The position numbers and the translations under genes were made by a program. A DNA stretch of 64,000 nt from Tessaracoccus sp. (GTDB lineage: Bacteria > Actinomycetota > Actinomycetes > Propionibacteriales > Propionibacteriaceae). The stretch lies in the NCBI RefSeq assembly GCF_016714275.1, contig NZ_JADJNP010000001.1, positions 1,736,001-1,800,000 on the forward strand, given 5' to 3'. Numbering within the stretch: position 1 is the stretch's first letter; each line of letters begins with the position of its first letter. Positions 32,876-41,117 of the stretch are shown piece by piece. The notes beneath the pieces are model-generated. The model saw only the letters and a list, made by a program, of their open reading frames with translations. It ran no database searches and was not told the origin of the DNA.

Positions 32876-34801
32876 CTAGGTGCGCCAGAGGTGGGCGTAC
32901 TCACCGTCTGCGGCCAGCAACTCGTCGTGGCTGCCGAACTCGGCGATTCGGCCGTCGATGACCACCGCGATGCGGTCCGCGTCGTGGGCCGTGTGCAGGC
33001 GGTGGGCGATGGCGACGACCGTGCGGTCGGCTAGCAACGCCGCCATCGACCCCTCCAGGTGGCGCGCGGTGCGCGGGTCGATCAGCGACGTCGCCTCGTC
33101 GAGGACGAGCGTGTGCGGGTCGGCAACCAGCAGCCGCGCCAACGCGATCTGCTGGGCTTGCGCCGGCGTCAGCGACGAGTGGCCGTGGCCGAGCTGCGCG
33201 CCAAGGCCGCCGGGAAGGCGTCCGACCCACTCCGCGGCGTCGACCGCCTCCAACGCGCGCCACACCTCCTGATCGCTCGCGGTCCCCTCGCGGGCGAGCA
33301 CGACGTTGTCGCGCACGCTGCCGACGAACACGTGGTGTTCCTGCGTGACAAGGCACACCTCAGTACGGAGCACGTCGAGCGGCAGATCCATGACATCCAC
33401 GCCGCCGACCTCGACCTCGCCCGTGCGTGGGCGGTTGATGCCTGCGACGAGCCGACCCAGCGTCGACTTGCCTGAGCCCGACGGTCCGACGATCGCGAGC
33501 CGCTCCCCCGGCTTGAGCGCGAGGTCGACGCCGTGCAGCACGTCGTGGCCGTCCCGATAGGCGAACCTCAGATCGTGCCCCTCGACATCGGCCGCGGCGG
33601 GAAGCAGGTCGCCGGGCGTGCGGTCGTCGGGGACCTCGGCCACCCCGAGGAGACGGGTGGTTGCGGCGACGCCGACCTGCAGGTTGTCGGCGATTTGAAT
33701 CAGGCGGTCGAGCGGTCCGATCAGCTGCTGCAGGTAAATGGCCGCCGTCGTCACCTGGCCCACCGTGACCCAGTCCTGATCGAAGCCCCACGTGCCGAGC
33801 AGGATGACCAGCACGATGGGCAGTTGGAAGGCGAAGTCGAGCCAGACGAACAGAAGGTTGCGCAGGCTCATCGTGTACCGCTCGGCCTGCGCCGACTCGG
33901 CGATGTCGTCGTCAAGCCTCTGCTGCCGCAGTTCCCCGAGCCCGAGCGCCTCGACGGTGCGTGCACCCTCAACCGTCTCGGTGATGGTGGAGTTGATGCG
34001 GCTGTAGGTGGACTGTTCGGTGATGTACCCGGCTGCGGCGTGCCGGAGGTAGGACCGCGAGGCGAAGAACAGGATGACCACCGTGGTGACGACCGGCAGC
34101 GTGAGCAGAGGCGAGTTGAGCAGCAGCGCCACCACCGTCAGGACCACCATCGTGAGCGAAGTGACCATCTGCGGCAGCGCCCAGCGCACCGAGGAGCTCA
34201 TCTTGCCGACATCCGCGGTGATGCGGGTGATCAGGTCGCCGCTGGACGCCGACTCGACCCTTCCGAGCGGCAGCCGCAGCACCGTCTGCACGATGTACTC
34301 GCGCGCCGCGGCGAGCAGGTCGTAGCCGAGCACCGCGTCTGCACGCTTCGCGAGGAACGTGAACACTGCCTGGGCGAGCACAAAGACGAGGACGCCGACG
34401 AGCACCGCGTCCGTGCTGCCGAGTTCCGCTCCGGTAGCCGCGGCGTCGACAAGGTCGCCGAGGATCCGCGGGATGACGAGGGCGGAAGCAGCGGCAAGCA
34501 CGTTGAAGCCGACCAGCGCCACGGCGGCTGCCTTGCGGGTCGACAGCAGTTCGCGCACGAAGCCGAACGCACGGCCGGCCCGCGCGACGGGAAGGCCACG
34601 TTCCGGGTTGCGCGAGGCGTTGAACACCGCCCGGGCGCGCTCCGCCCGCACGGCGTGCCGGTGCTTCCAGGCGGCGAGTCGTTCCGACGGGGTGAGCGTG
34701 CGGTCGACCGTCAGTTCCGCGGGAATCCGCGGCTCCGGCGCCCCCTCGCGCCACGTTGCCCTCGAGCCGGGGAGCTCCTCGGAAAGCAGGTCAGTCATCA
34801 T
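32876..34801 (-). CDS. ABC exporter, fused membrane and ATPase domains (second subunit)
   Basis: 641 residues. After a hydrophilic N-terminus, six membrane segments occupy about 85-370 (exporter type I fold). The ATPase domain follows: Walker A GPSGSGKST, Q-loop VTQEHHVF, Walker B TLVLDEAT and the switch His in VAIAHRLH. The signature loop is SLTPAQ rather than LSGGQ, so one composite ATP site would be degenerate, as in heterodimeric exporters. The start overlaps the preceding ABC gene by 11 bp; GAGG is 8 nt upstream of ATG 34801. Its partner gene is truncated, so a working heterodimer is unlikely here. Transported substrate unknown. Confidence 0.9.
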   Translation of the reverse strand: MMTDLLSEELPGSRATWREGAPEPRIPAELTVDRTLTPSERLAAWKHRHAVRAERARAVFNASRNPERGLPVARAGRAFGFVRELLSTRKAAAVALVGFNVLAAASALVIPRILGDLVDAAATGAELGSTDAVLVGVLVFVLAQAVFTFLAKRADAVLGYDLLAAAREYIVQTVLRLPLGRVESASSGDLITRITADVGKMSSSVRWALPQMVTSLTMVVLTVVALLLNSPLLTLPVVTTVVILFFASRSYLRHAAAGYITEQSTYSRINSTITETVEGARTVEALGLGELRQQRLDDDIAESAQAERYTMSLRNLLFVWLDFAFQLPIVLVILLGTWGFDQDWVTVGQVTTAAIYLQQLIGPLDRLIQIADNLQVGVAATTRLLGVAEVPDDRTPGDLLPAAADVEGHDLRFAYRDGHDVLHGVDLALKPGERLAIVGPSGSGKSTLGRLVAGINRPRTGEVEVGGVDVMDLPLDVLRTEVCLVTQEHHVFVGSVRDNVVLAREGTASDQEVWRALEAVDAAEWVGRLPGGLGAQLGHGHSSLTPAQAQQIALARLLVADPHTLVLDEATSLIDPRTARHLEGSMAALLADRTVVAIAHRLHTAHDADRIAVVIDGRIAEFGSHDELLAADGEYAHLWRT

Positions 34802-35228
34802 CGTCCATTCCTCGGGCGACCACCTGGCGGTAATCGGCCCTCTTGAGCAGGTCGACGTGGCGGCCGCGGGCGACGATGCGCCCATCGGCGAGGAAGGCGA
34901 CCTCGTCGGCCGAATGCAGGATCAGCGGGGACGCCGTCGCGACGACGGTGGTCCTCCCCGCGCGGTGCGCGACCAGCCTGGGCGCGATCCGCGCCTCGGT
35001 GTGGGCGTCGACGGCAGAGGTGGGCTCGACGAGGCACAGCACGTCGGGGTCGGCGACGAGGGCGCGAGCGAGCACGACGCGCTGCCGCTGGCCGCCGGAC
35101 AGCCCGCGGCCCTTCTCGTCGACGGTTCCCTGCCACCCACCGGGCAGCGCGTCGAAGACGTCCTCGGCGCACGCCGTGATGAGGGCAGCCTCCGCCTCCC
35201 GGCGGGTGTGCGTGCCCCACGGGTCGAC
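34791..35228 (-). pseudogene. ABC exporter first subunit, C-terminal ATPase fragment
   Basis: Only the last ~145 codons are present: DPWGTHTRREAEAALITACAED, signature LSGGQRQRVVLARALVADPDV, Walker B-like CLVEPTSAVDAHTE and the DGRIVARGRHVDLL tail. The membrane domain and Walker A are missing. Homology stops at GTCGAC (35223-35228), where the opposite strand becomes a sugar-transport permease. It overlaps the next ABC gene, so it was once the upstream partner of a heterodimeric exporter. No start codon or promoter remains for a functional product. Confidence 0.8.
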
Positions 35229-35594
35229 GGCGTCTTCACCGGCCTGTACATGCTGATCCTCTATGCCGCGATCCTGGCGGTGCCGAAGGAACTCGAGGAG
35301 GCGGCCCGGTGGAAGATCTTCACCCAGGTGCGGTTCCCCTACATCCGGCCGGTGTGGGTCACGATCATGATCATGGCCACCACCTACGCCCTCCGCGGCT
35401 TCGACATCCCCTACCTGCTCACCAACGGCGGTCCGGGACAGGCGTCCGAGCTGCTCACCACCTACATGTTCAAGACCGCCTTCCGCAGCACCGACTTCGG
35501 CTACGCCAGCACCATCGCGGTCTTCATCGTGATCGAGTGCATCGTCGCCGTCGGGTTGATCTTCCTGCTGCTTCGACGAGGACAGGACAAGTGA
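35223..35594 (+). pseudogene. sugar ABC permease (MalF/UgpA-like), C-terminal fragment with EAA-loop deletion
   Basis: About 123 codons corresponding to the last third of a binding-protein-dependent sugar permease: FTGLYMLILYAAILAVPKELEEAA, TQVRFPYIRPVWVTIMIMATT, FDIPYLLTNGGPGQASELL. The N-terminal membrane segments are absent. The EAA loop, which normally reads EAAxxDGA followed by about five residues and F, here reads EEAARWKIF, so roughly six residues including the invariant Gly are deleted. Both defects argue against function. It is coupled by ATGA overlap to the intact second permease. Confidence 0.8.
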
Positions 35595-36460
35595 TGACCA
35601 CCTCCTCCATCTCCGCGCCGGAGCGGCGCCGTCGGCTCCACCTGGCTCGCAAGTTCGTCAACGTGCTGGTGGTCCTGATCGTCGCCGTCCAGGTCTATCC
35701 CCTGCTCTGGCTGTTCGTGACTAGCCTCCGCCCCAACCAGGAACTGGCCTCCGGCAACGCCTTCGGCATCCCGCGGGCGCTCACGCTCGACAACTACGTG
35801 CGCGCCTTCGAGACCGCGGACCTCGGCCGCAACATCCTGAACAGCCTGATCGTGACGGGCGCCTCGAGCATCCTGATCGTGGTCCTCGGCATGATGGCCG
35901 CCTACGCCATCAAGGTTCTCGGATTCAAGGGCAGCAAGGTCGTCATGGTCGCGTTCCTGATCGGCATCATCGTGCCGGTGCAGATCGCGCTGGTGCCGTT
36001 GTTCGTCAACTACTCTCGCGTCGGGCTGCTCAACACCTATCAGTCGATGATCATCCCGCTGGTAGGGTTCGCCCTGCCGACGGCGGTGTACCTGTTCGTC
36101 TCCTTCTTCGAGTACATCCCGAGGGAGACCTACGAGGCCGCGGCGTTGGACGGCGCGGGGCCATACCGGGTGTTCTTCGAGATCACGATGCCCCTGTCGA
36201 CCAACACGGTCGTGACGGTGGTCTTCGTCAACGGCATCTTCATCTGGAACGACTTTATCTTCGCCAACACGTTCGTGTTCGAGGAGGGGCTCAAGACCAT
36301 TCCGTTGGGTCTGCAGAACTTCATAGGCGCGATGGGCTCGGTGGACTGGACGGCCACCTTCGCGGCGGTATGTGTCACCGTCACGCCGCTGCTGCTGGTC
36401 TTCCTCGTCCTCAACAAGTCGATCATCTACGGCTTGGAGAGCGGGGCGACCAAGGGATAA
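35594..36460 (+). CDS. carbohydrate ABC transporter permease (MalG-like)
   Basis: 288 residues, six membrane segments, full length. The EAA loop PRETYEAAALDGAGPYRVFFEITMPL is canonical. N-terminal VYPLLWLFVTSLRPNQEL and C-terminal FAAVCVTVTPLLLVFLVLNKSIIYGLESGATKG match MalG-type permeases of the CUT1 family. The matching binding-protein gene and a full first permease are missing from the window because of the junction at about 35,225. It is followed by a LacI-type regulator. Confidence 0.92.
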   Translation: MTTSSISAPERRRRLHLARKFVNVLVVLIVAVQVYPLLWLFVTSLRPNQELASGNAFGIPRALTLDNYVRAFETADLGRNILNSLIVTGASSILIVVLGMMAAYAIKVLGFKGSKVVMVAFLIGIIVPVQIALVPLFVNYSRVGLLNTYQSMIIPLVGFALPTAVYLFVSFFEYIPRETYEAAALDGAGPYRVFFEITMPLSTNTVVTVVFVNGIFIWNDFIFANTFVFEEGLKTIPLGLQNFIGAMGSVDWTATFAAVCVTVTPLLLVFLVLNKSIIYGLESGATKG

Positions 36461-36496
36461 GAGGTGCGACGGCGTCCGCCCGCTATCGTTTCGGTC

Positions 36497-37534
36497 ATGA
36501 ACGTGGCAGGAGCGACCGGTGGACGCCGTCCGGCCGTCACGCTCCACGACGTCGCGAAGGCCGCAGGCGTCTCGGTGGCCACGGCGTCGCACGTCGCCAA
36601 CGGGCGCACCGACGTGCGCATGTCAGACAAGACCCGGCAGCGGGTGCAGGCCACCATCGACGAGCTCGGCTACCGCTCGAACGCCTTGGCGAAACACCTC
36701 GTCAAGGGCAGCTCGCAGTTCATAGGGCTGGTCGCCGACGCCATCGCCACCACCCCGTTCGCGGGACAGATCATCAGCGGCGCCCAGGACGAGGCCTGGC
36801 GGCACGGCTTCGTCCTATTGGTCGCCAACACGGACTCCGACACCGCAGTCGAGACCGAGGCCATCGAGATGATGCTGGATCATCGGGTGCGCGGCATCTT
36901 GTACTCGACCTGGTTCCACCGTCGGGTCACGGTGCCGAGCGGCCTGCCCATTGCCGATACCGTCCTCGTCAACTGTTACTCCGACGACGATACGGTGCGC
37001 TCCGTCGTACCCGACGAGGTGCAGGGCGGGCGGGCGGCCACCGAGATGCTGCTGGCCCAAGGGCATCGCCGGATTGCGATGGTGAACACCGTGACGGAGT
37101 CCCCCGCCCGCGTCGGCCGCCTCCAGGGCTACCGACAGGCGCTCGAGGCGTACGACGTGCCCTTCGACCCGACGCTGGTCATCGACGCCGTCTCTGACCA
37201 GGAGGGCGGCTACGACGCGTACGACAGGATCCGCGAGTCCGGCGCCTCTGCCGTGTTCTGTCACAACGACCGCGTCGCCATGGGCCTGTACGACGCGGTG
37301 CGCGTGCGCGGCCTGAAGATTCCCGGGGACCTCGCCGTGGTCGGTTTCGATAACCAGGAGGTGATCTCCGCGCACCTCCGCCCTCCACTGAGCACCGTCC
37401 AGCTACCGCATTACGAGCTCGGCGCCGCCGGAGTCCGCGTGCTGCTCGGGCACGAGAAGCTGGCGGCAGGCGCCACGATGCGGCTCGACTGCCCGGTGGT
37501 CGCGCGCGACTCCGTCCGCGCGGTCACCCCCTGA
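36497..37534 (+). CDS. LacI-family transcriptional regulator
   Basis: 345 residues: N-terminal LacI HTH and hinge (VTLHDVAKAAGVSVATASHVANGRTDVRMSDKTRQRV, YRSNALAKHL), then a periplasmic-binding-protein-like effector domain (FIGLVADAIATTPFAGQIISG to LPHYELGAAGVRVLLG). ATG 36497 is preferred: a TATCGT box ends 7 nt upstream, the leaderless pattern, while a GTG at 36464 is also in frame. It follows the sugar permease by 36 bp and probably regulates that uptake operon; sugar unknown. Confidence 0.9.
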   Translation: MNVAGATGGRRPAVTLHDVAKAAGVSVATASHVANGRTDVRMSDKTRQRVQATIDELGYRSNALAKHLVKGSSQFIGLVADAIATTPFAGQIISGAQDEAWRHGFVLLVANTDSDTAVETEAIEMMLDHRVRGILYSTWFHRRVTVPSGLPIADTVLVNCYSDDDTVRSVVPDEVQGGRAATEMLLAQGHRRIAMVNTVTESPARVGRLQGYRQALEAYDVPFDPTLVIDAVSDQEGGYDAYDRIRESGASAVFCHNDRVAMGLYDAVRVRGLKIPGDLAVVGFDNQEVISAHLRPPLSTVQLPHYELGAAGVRVLLGHEKLAAGATMRLDCPVVARDSVRAVTP

Positions 37535-37548
37535 GCCGCACGTCCCTC

Positions 37549-38082
37549 TTAGTGGATCAGCGCCTTCAGCAGCACGAGGATCAGGCCCAGCCCAGCGGTG
37601 ACGAGCGCGCCGGCCAGACGGAGCCAGGTTCGTCCGGACCAGCGGGAGACGCCTCGGTACCCGAGTACCGCCAGCAGCACCACGTTGCCCCAGAGCGTCC
37701 CCCAGATCGCCCGCTCAGGCGAGATCCATCCCACGGCGCCGGCGCCAAGGATGACGGCGGGCACGAGGGGAGCAACGAGCATCCCCCAGAGGTGCCCCAG
37801 CGAGTGCCCGACAGCATGGGCGAGCCGCTCCGCGGCCGAGGCGTCCGGTTCCCTCTCGTCCGCAAGGTGGGAGAGCGCGCCCGCGTAGACATGGGCGAGC
37901 CAGAAGACCAGCGCGGTTCCCAGGACCTTCAGGAGCACCGCGCCGGGTTCGGCCTCCGATTTGTTGGCCACGATGACGAGCAGGCCGGAGACGAGCACGA
38001 CCCCGTACACCGCTGACTCCGACGCCAGCATCGCCCAGACGGGCGACTCTAGATCCCGTGCCTTCGCAGGTACACCACTCAT
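37549..38082 (-). CDS. integral membrane protein of unknown function
   Basis: 177 residues with about five hydrophobic segments (about 22-42, 50-72, 95-118, 123-142, 150-172) and a conserved-looking AHVYAGALSHLADERE segment between the second and third. No family recognised. Convergent with the LacI gene (14 bp). ATG 38082 is chosen; an in-frame start seven codons upstream is also possible. Confidence 0.65.
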   Translation of the reverse strand: MSGVPAKARDLESPVWAMLASESAVYGVVLVSGLLVIVANKSEAEPGAVLLKVLGTALVFWLAHVYAGALSHLADEREPDASAAERLAHAVGHSLGHLWGMLVAPLVPAVILGAGAVGWISPERAIWGTLWGNVVLLAVLGYRGVSRWSGRTWLRLAGALVTAGLGLILVLLKALIH

Positions 38083-38237
38083 GCGCCCATTGTCGCGTCC
38101 CACGAGGGGTCGGCGCGCGTATGCCGCCTGTTCCGGGGGGCGCCGCGGGCACCCTGCTTAAGGGCGCGGATCATTCGCCGAAAGTTGATCTCACGGGTAT
38201 TTCGGTACCACGAGGGGTGGCCGACATGGCACCGTTG

Positions 38238-39122
38238 CTACGCGGCTGGCAGGCGCAGCAGACCGTCAACCTCTTCGACCAGGCCGTCCGCCGTGAGCGA
38301 GGCGATCGCCCGGTCGCGCTGGTCGGGGTCCGGCCAACCCGCGCACACGGCGTCGGTGGGTAAACAATGGCTCGCCGCGTGCCGCAGGGCCCGGAGGACG
38401 GCACCGCGCGCCTGCCGGTCGCTTCCAACGTATGCGGCTTGCTTCCGCCGCCCGTCGCCGGTGTCCGGCCGCCCGGCGGCGTACCAGGCACACAGGTCCA
38501 CGACGGGGCACCGGCCGCAGCGCGGTTCCCGCGACAGGCACACGGTCGCGCCGAGCTCCATCGCTGCGGCGTTGACCACCGCCGCGGCGCCGGCCTCGTC
38601 CGGCAGGAGACGCGACATGGTCGCGAGGTCGCGCCGGGAGGGTGGACCCGGCTGCGAGCGCCCGTCGAGGGCCCGCGCCAGGACCCGTCGGGTGTTCGTG
38701 TCGACGACGGGACGCCGCTCACCGTACGCGAAGACCGCGACCGCCCGCGCCGTGTAGTCACCGATCCCCTTGAGCGCCAAGAGGTCATCGACGTCGTGCG
38801 GGACGACGCCGCCGTGCCGGTCCCTGATCTCCATGGCCGCCTCGCGAAGCCAGAGCGCGCGGCGCGGGTAGCCGAGGTTGGCCCACTGATGCACCGCCTC
38901 GGCGGGTGACGCCGCGGCGAGCGCGGCGGGTGTCGGCCAGCGCTCCAGCCAGGCCTCCAGCATCGGGATCACGCGGTTCACGGGCGTCTGCTGCAGCATG
39001 AACTCACTTACGAGTACACCCCAGGCGCCGAACTCGGGATGCCGCCAAGGCAGATCCCGGGCATGGGTTCCGTACCAGTCGACGAGGCGTTGAGCGACGG
39101 CCTGCCCGACTCGGTAAGTCAT
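38238..39122 (-). CDS. mutY: A/G-specific adenine DNA glycosylase MutY
   Basis: 294 residues. Catalytic Glu in VSEFMLQQTPVNRV (Glu40), helix-hairpin-helix LKGIGDYTARAVAVFAYGE with the catalytic Asp in VVDTNTRRVLARAL, and a [4Fe-4S] loop CLSREPRCGRCPVVDLC (C-x6-C-x2-C-x5-C). It removes adenine mispaired with 8-oxoguanine. It is shorter than E. coli MutY (350) and ends soon after the cluster, so the NUDIX-like 8-oxoG recognition domain is reduced to a small winged-helix-like tail, as in many actinobacteria. A TAGGGT box 6 nt before the ATG suggests a leaderless mRNA. Confidence 0.93.
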   Translation of the reverse strand: MTYRVGQAVAQRLVDWYGTHARDLPWRHPEFGAWGVLVSEFMLQQTPVNRVIPMLEAWLERWPTPAALAAASPAEAVHQWANLGYPRRALWLREAAMEIRDRHGGVVPHDVDDLLALKGIGDYTARAVAVFAYGERRPVVDTNTRRVLARALDGRSQPGPPSRRDLATMSRLLPDEAGAAAVVNAAAMELGATVCLSREPRCGRCPVVDLCAWYAAGRPDTGDGRRKQAAYVGSDRQARGAVLRALRHAASHCLPTDAVCAGWPDPDQRDRAIASLTADGLVEEVDGLLRLPAA

Positions 39123-39198
39123 GGGACGACCCTAGCCCGACGCGCCGATGGCGTTCGGACGCCAAGAGAACCGAGACCATGAAGCTGCGGGGTTCAAC

Positions 39199-39235
39199 TT
39201 ACCAAAACCCGAAGCTCACGATTACCAAAATCCGA
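39199..39235. repeat. two 14-bp direct repeats, 23-bp period, upstream of mutY
   Basis: TTACCAAAACCCGA (39199-39212) and TTACCAAAATCCGA (39222-39235) differ at one base and are spaced 23 bp start to start. They form an AT-richer patch in the short region between the mutY start and the end of the siderophore-interacting protein gene. Two sites about two helical turns apart could bind a regulator of mutY; nothing else supports this. Confidence 0.45.
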
Positions 39236-39268
39236 GCGGCTTAGCCTCGCGGGCCGCCAAACCGGCTC

Positions 39269-40168
39269 TCAGAGGCCCAGGGCCTCAAGGGTCGCCTCGT
39301 ACTCGTCAGTGACCTCTTCGACGTCGCGCTCGCTGTCGGCCCACATGTCCCTCAACCGGGCGCGTACGTCGTCGTCGAGGGCGTCGTAGCGCTCCAGCCA
39401 CCGCTCGAGGTCCTCGGTCCAGTAGCCGACCACCTTGTAGGCGCTCGACGGCCAGCGAAGTTCGTGGCGCAGATACCTGCGCACGGCCCGAGTGACCTTC
39501 GCGGACCCGGCCACCCACACGTACCCCGGGCCGGGTGGGAACTTCGTCGCCCTGACGATGTCCTCCAGCCTGCTGGGCCCGTGACCGTTGCCGCCATGCA
39601 CCCACACGAGTTCGACGCCCTCGGCCAGCGCGACGGGATGCTCGTGATCGGGGCCAGGGACCTCGATCACCACGCGGGTACGGACGCCGGGCGGGGTCTG
39701 TCCCGCGAGGCGGAGCGCGGCTGGCAGACCGGCGGCGTCGGCGACGAGGAGCTGCCACTCGATAGCGGCTCCCGGCGCGTACAGGCCCCGCGGGGTGTTC
39801 ATGCCGACGACGTGACCCGGCCTCGCGCCCAAGGCCCAGCGTGCCGCGACGCCGCCGTCGTGCACCACGAAGTCGATCGTCACACGGCGGGCCTTCTCAT
39901 CCCACGCGCGCACCGTGTAGGTGCGCACGACCGCGGGCTCGACGCCGTCGAGAAAGCGCCAGTATCCGTCTTCCGTGGGCTCGGGGAGGGTGGGTTCGAC
40001 GTGCCCCTCAGCGGGGAGGAAGAGGCGCAGGTACTCGTCCCCCACACCCGTGGAGCGGAAGCCGTCGAGTCCCTCGCCGGCGAAGACGACGCGCACCATT
40101 CCGGGCGTGAGCCGATGGACCTCCGCGACCTCGACGCGGTGGACGAGGTTCACGCCCGCCTTGGTCAT
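39269..40168 (-). CDS. siderophore-interacting protein (FAD-dependent ferric reductase family)
   Basis: 299 residues of the ViuB/SIP family. FAD-binding domain (about 10-130) with VRTYTVRAWDEKARRVTIDFVVHD, then the NAD(P)H-binding SIP domain with LLVADAAGLPAALRLA, YVWVAGSAKVTRAVRRYLRHELRW and a C-terminal acidic helix (ERDVEEVTDEYEATLEALG). Such proteins release iron from ferric siderophores by reduction. No siderophore genes are near. ATG 40168 is chosen; a GTG seven codons upstream is possible. The last gene after the nitric oxide reductase operon, 54 bp downstream on the same strand. Confidence 0.9.
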   Translation of the reverse strand: MTKAGVNLVHRVEVAEVHRLTPGMVRVVFAGEGLDGFRSTGVGDEYLRLFLPAEGHVEPTLPEPTEDGYWRFLDGVEPAVVRTYTVRAWDEKARRVTIDFVVHDGGVAARWALGARPGHVVGMNTPRGLYAPGAAIEWQLLVADAAGLPAALRLAGQTPPGVRTRVVIEVPGPDHEHPVALAEGVELVWVHGGNGHGPSRLEDIVRATKFPPGPGYVWVAGSAKVTRAVRRYLRHELRWPSSAYKVVGYWTEDLERWLERYDALDDDVRARLRDMWADSERDVEEVTDEYEATLEALGL

Positions 40169-40222
40169 GGGATTGCAGGTTCTTTCCACACAATGACGGA
40201 CCTTACCCCGACGGACGGCTCA

Positions 40223-40405
40223 TCAGTTCCACCCGAAGACCATGCAACCGATGCCGAAGAGAATGAGGCCGCCGAAGAGGGCCAAGCTCAGCAGGGCGCT
40301 TTCAAGCTCTCGAGGTTCTGGATCATCGAGGTCGGTCTGCTGGGCCGAGGCGAGGTCGGCCGGGGGCTCCTCCATGTCGGTGCTGGGCTGCGTGTCCATG
40401 CTCAT
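40223..40405 (-). CDS. small single-span membrane protein, last of the qNOR operon
   Basis: 60 residues: an acidic, Pro-rich N-terminal tail (1-35, QPSTDMEEPPADLASAQQTD) and one hydrophobic segment (about 36-58, ALLSLALFGGLILFGIGCMVFGWN) with a Cys near the membrane end. No family recognised. It overlaps the upstream gene by 4 bp, so it is translated as part of the nitric oxide reductase operon. A small subunit or assembly factor is possible but unproven. Confidence 0.7.
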   Translation of the reverse strand: MSMDTQPSTDMEEPPADLASAQQTDLDDPEPRELESALLSLALFGGLILFGIGCMVFGWN

Positions 40406-40824
40406 GTGATCACCTCCAGCCGCTGCAGATCAGTAGCGAGCGCAATAGCGAGGATGATGAAGACGACGGTGATGAACGCGGTGTACAGCCAACGGTGGCG
40501 ATGGTCGGACTTCCAGAATCGCCGGGCGCTGACGATACCGTTGACGAATGCCAGCACGCACAGCGCCATGCTGATCGGCGTTGCGAGCCATCCGGCGAGA
40601 CTCGCAATGGGCACCAGCAGAGGGATGGCCAGGTAGGTGATCAGGCACCGCACGCCAGAGACGACCACCGAGATACGGAAGGCCCGATGCGCACCCGCGC
40701 CGGAGCGTCGATCCAGCTCCCCGACCCGGAGCAGCCGTCGCATGAACCGGTCCGCAGGGCCATCCGACCGGTACATCGAGGGCGCGAGAGGCTCGGCGAC
40801 GGACGCGTCGGCCGGAAGACTCAT
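40402..40824 (-). CDS. small membrane protein of the qNOR operon
   Basis: 140 residues. A hydrophilic N-terminal 50 residues rich in Arg is followed by three hydrophobic segments (about 50-72, 78-97, 112-133) separated by SARRFWKSDHRHRW. I do not recognise the family by name, but the HRHRW loop before the last span looks like a conserved feature of small respiratory-operon proteins. Overlaps both neighbours by 4 bp. Confidence 0.75.
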   Translation of the reverse strand: MSLPADASVAEPLAPSMYRSDGPADRFMRRLLRVGELDRRSGAGAHRAFRISVVVSGVRCLITYLAIPLLVPIASLAGWLATPISMALCVLAFVNGIVSARRFWKSDHRHRWLYTAFITVVFIILAIALATDLQRLEVIT

Positions 40825-41117
40825 GACGACGAACCGCCCGCTTTTCCATGCAGGTGCCTCCAGAGACGGTAACCGCCCGCCACCGCTGCCAGAACGCCCA
40901 CGCCACCGATGACGATGCCGATGAACAGGCCCCAGTACATCGGGCTCAGCACCGTCTCGCCGGTGGGGGCTCCCATCATCGAGCCGATGAGGAAGCCGAA
41001 CAGGGGCGCGATCGCTGCGGTCGCCACGCCGAGCAGGGTCATCCAGAAACCCGGCGGCGCCGGAATCAGCCGGACGGGTCGTCCGGGCGGAGCGGACAGA
41101 GCTGTGTCTTCAGTCAT
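40821..41117 (-). CDS. small two-span membrane protein of the qNOR operon
   Basis: 98 residues with two membrane segments (about 25-48 and 60-83) and Gly-rich packing motifs (LFGFLIGSMMGAPTGE). Family not recognised. It overlaps the slipin gene and the next small membrane gene by 4 bp each. Position between a slipin and other small membrane proteins suggests a membrane complex. Confidence 0.75.
   Translation of the reverse strand: MTEDTALSAPPGRPVRLIPAPPGFWMTLLGVATAAIAPLFGFLIGSMMGAPTGETVLSPMYWGLFIGIVIGGVGVLAAVAGGYRLWRHLHGKAGGSSS

Noticed and set aside
38100..38218. CCACGAGGGGT direct repeat at 38,100 and 38,208
   Set aside because: Only 11 bp, two copies 108 bp apart, in ordinary high-GC intergenic sequence; likely chance.
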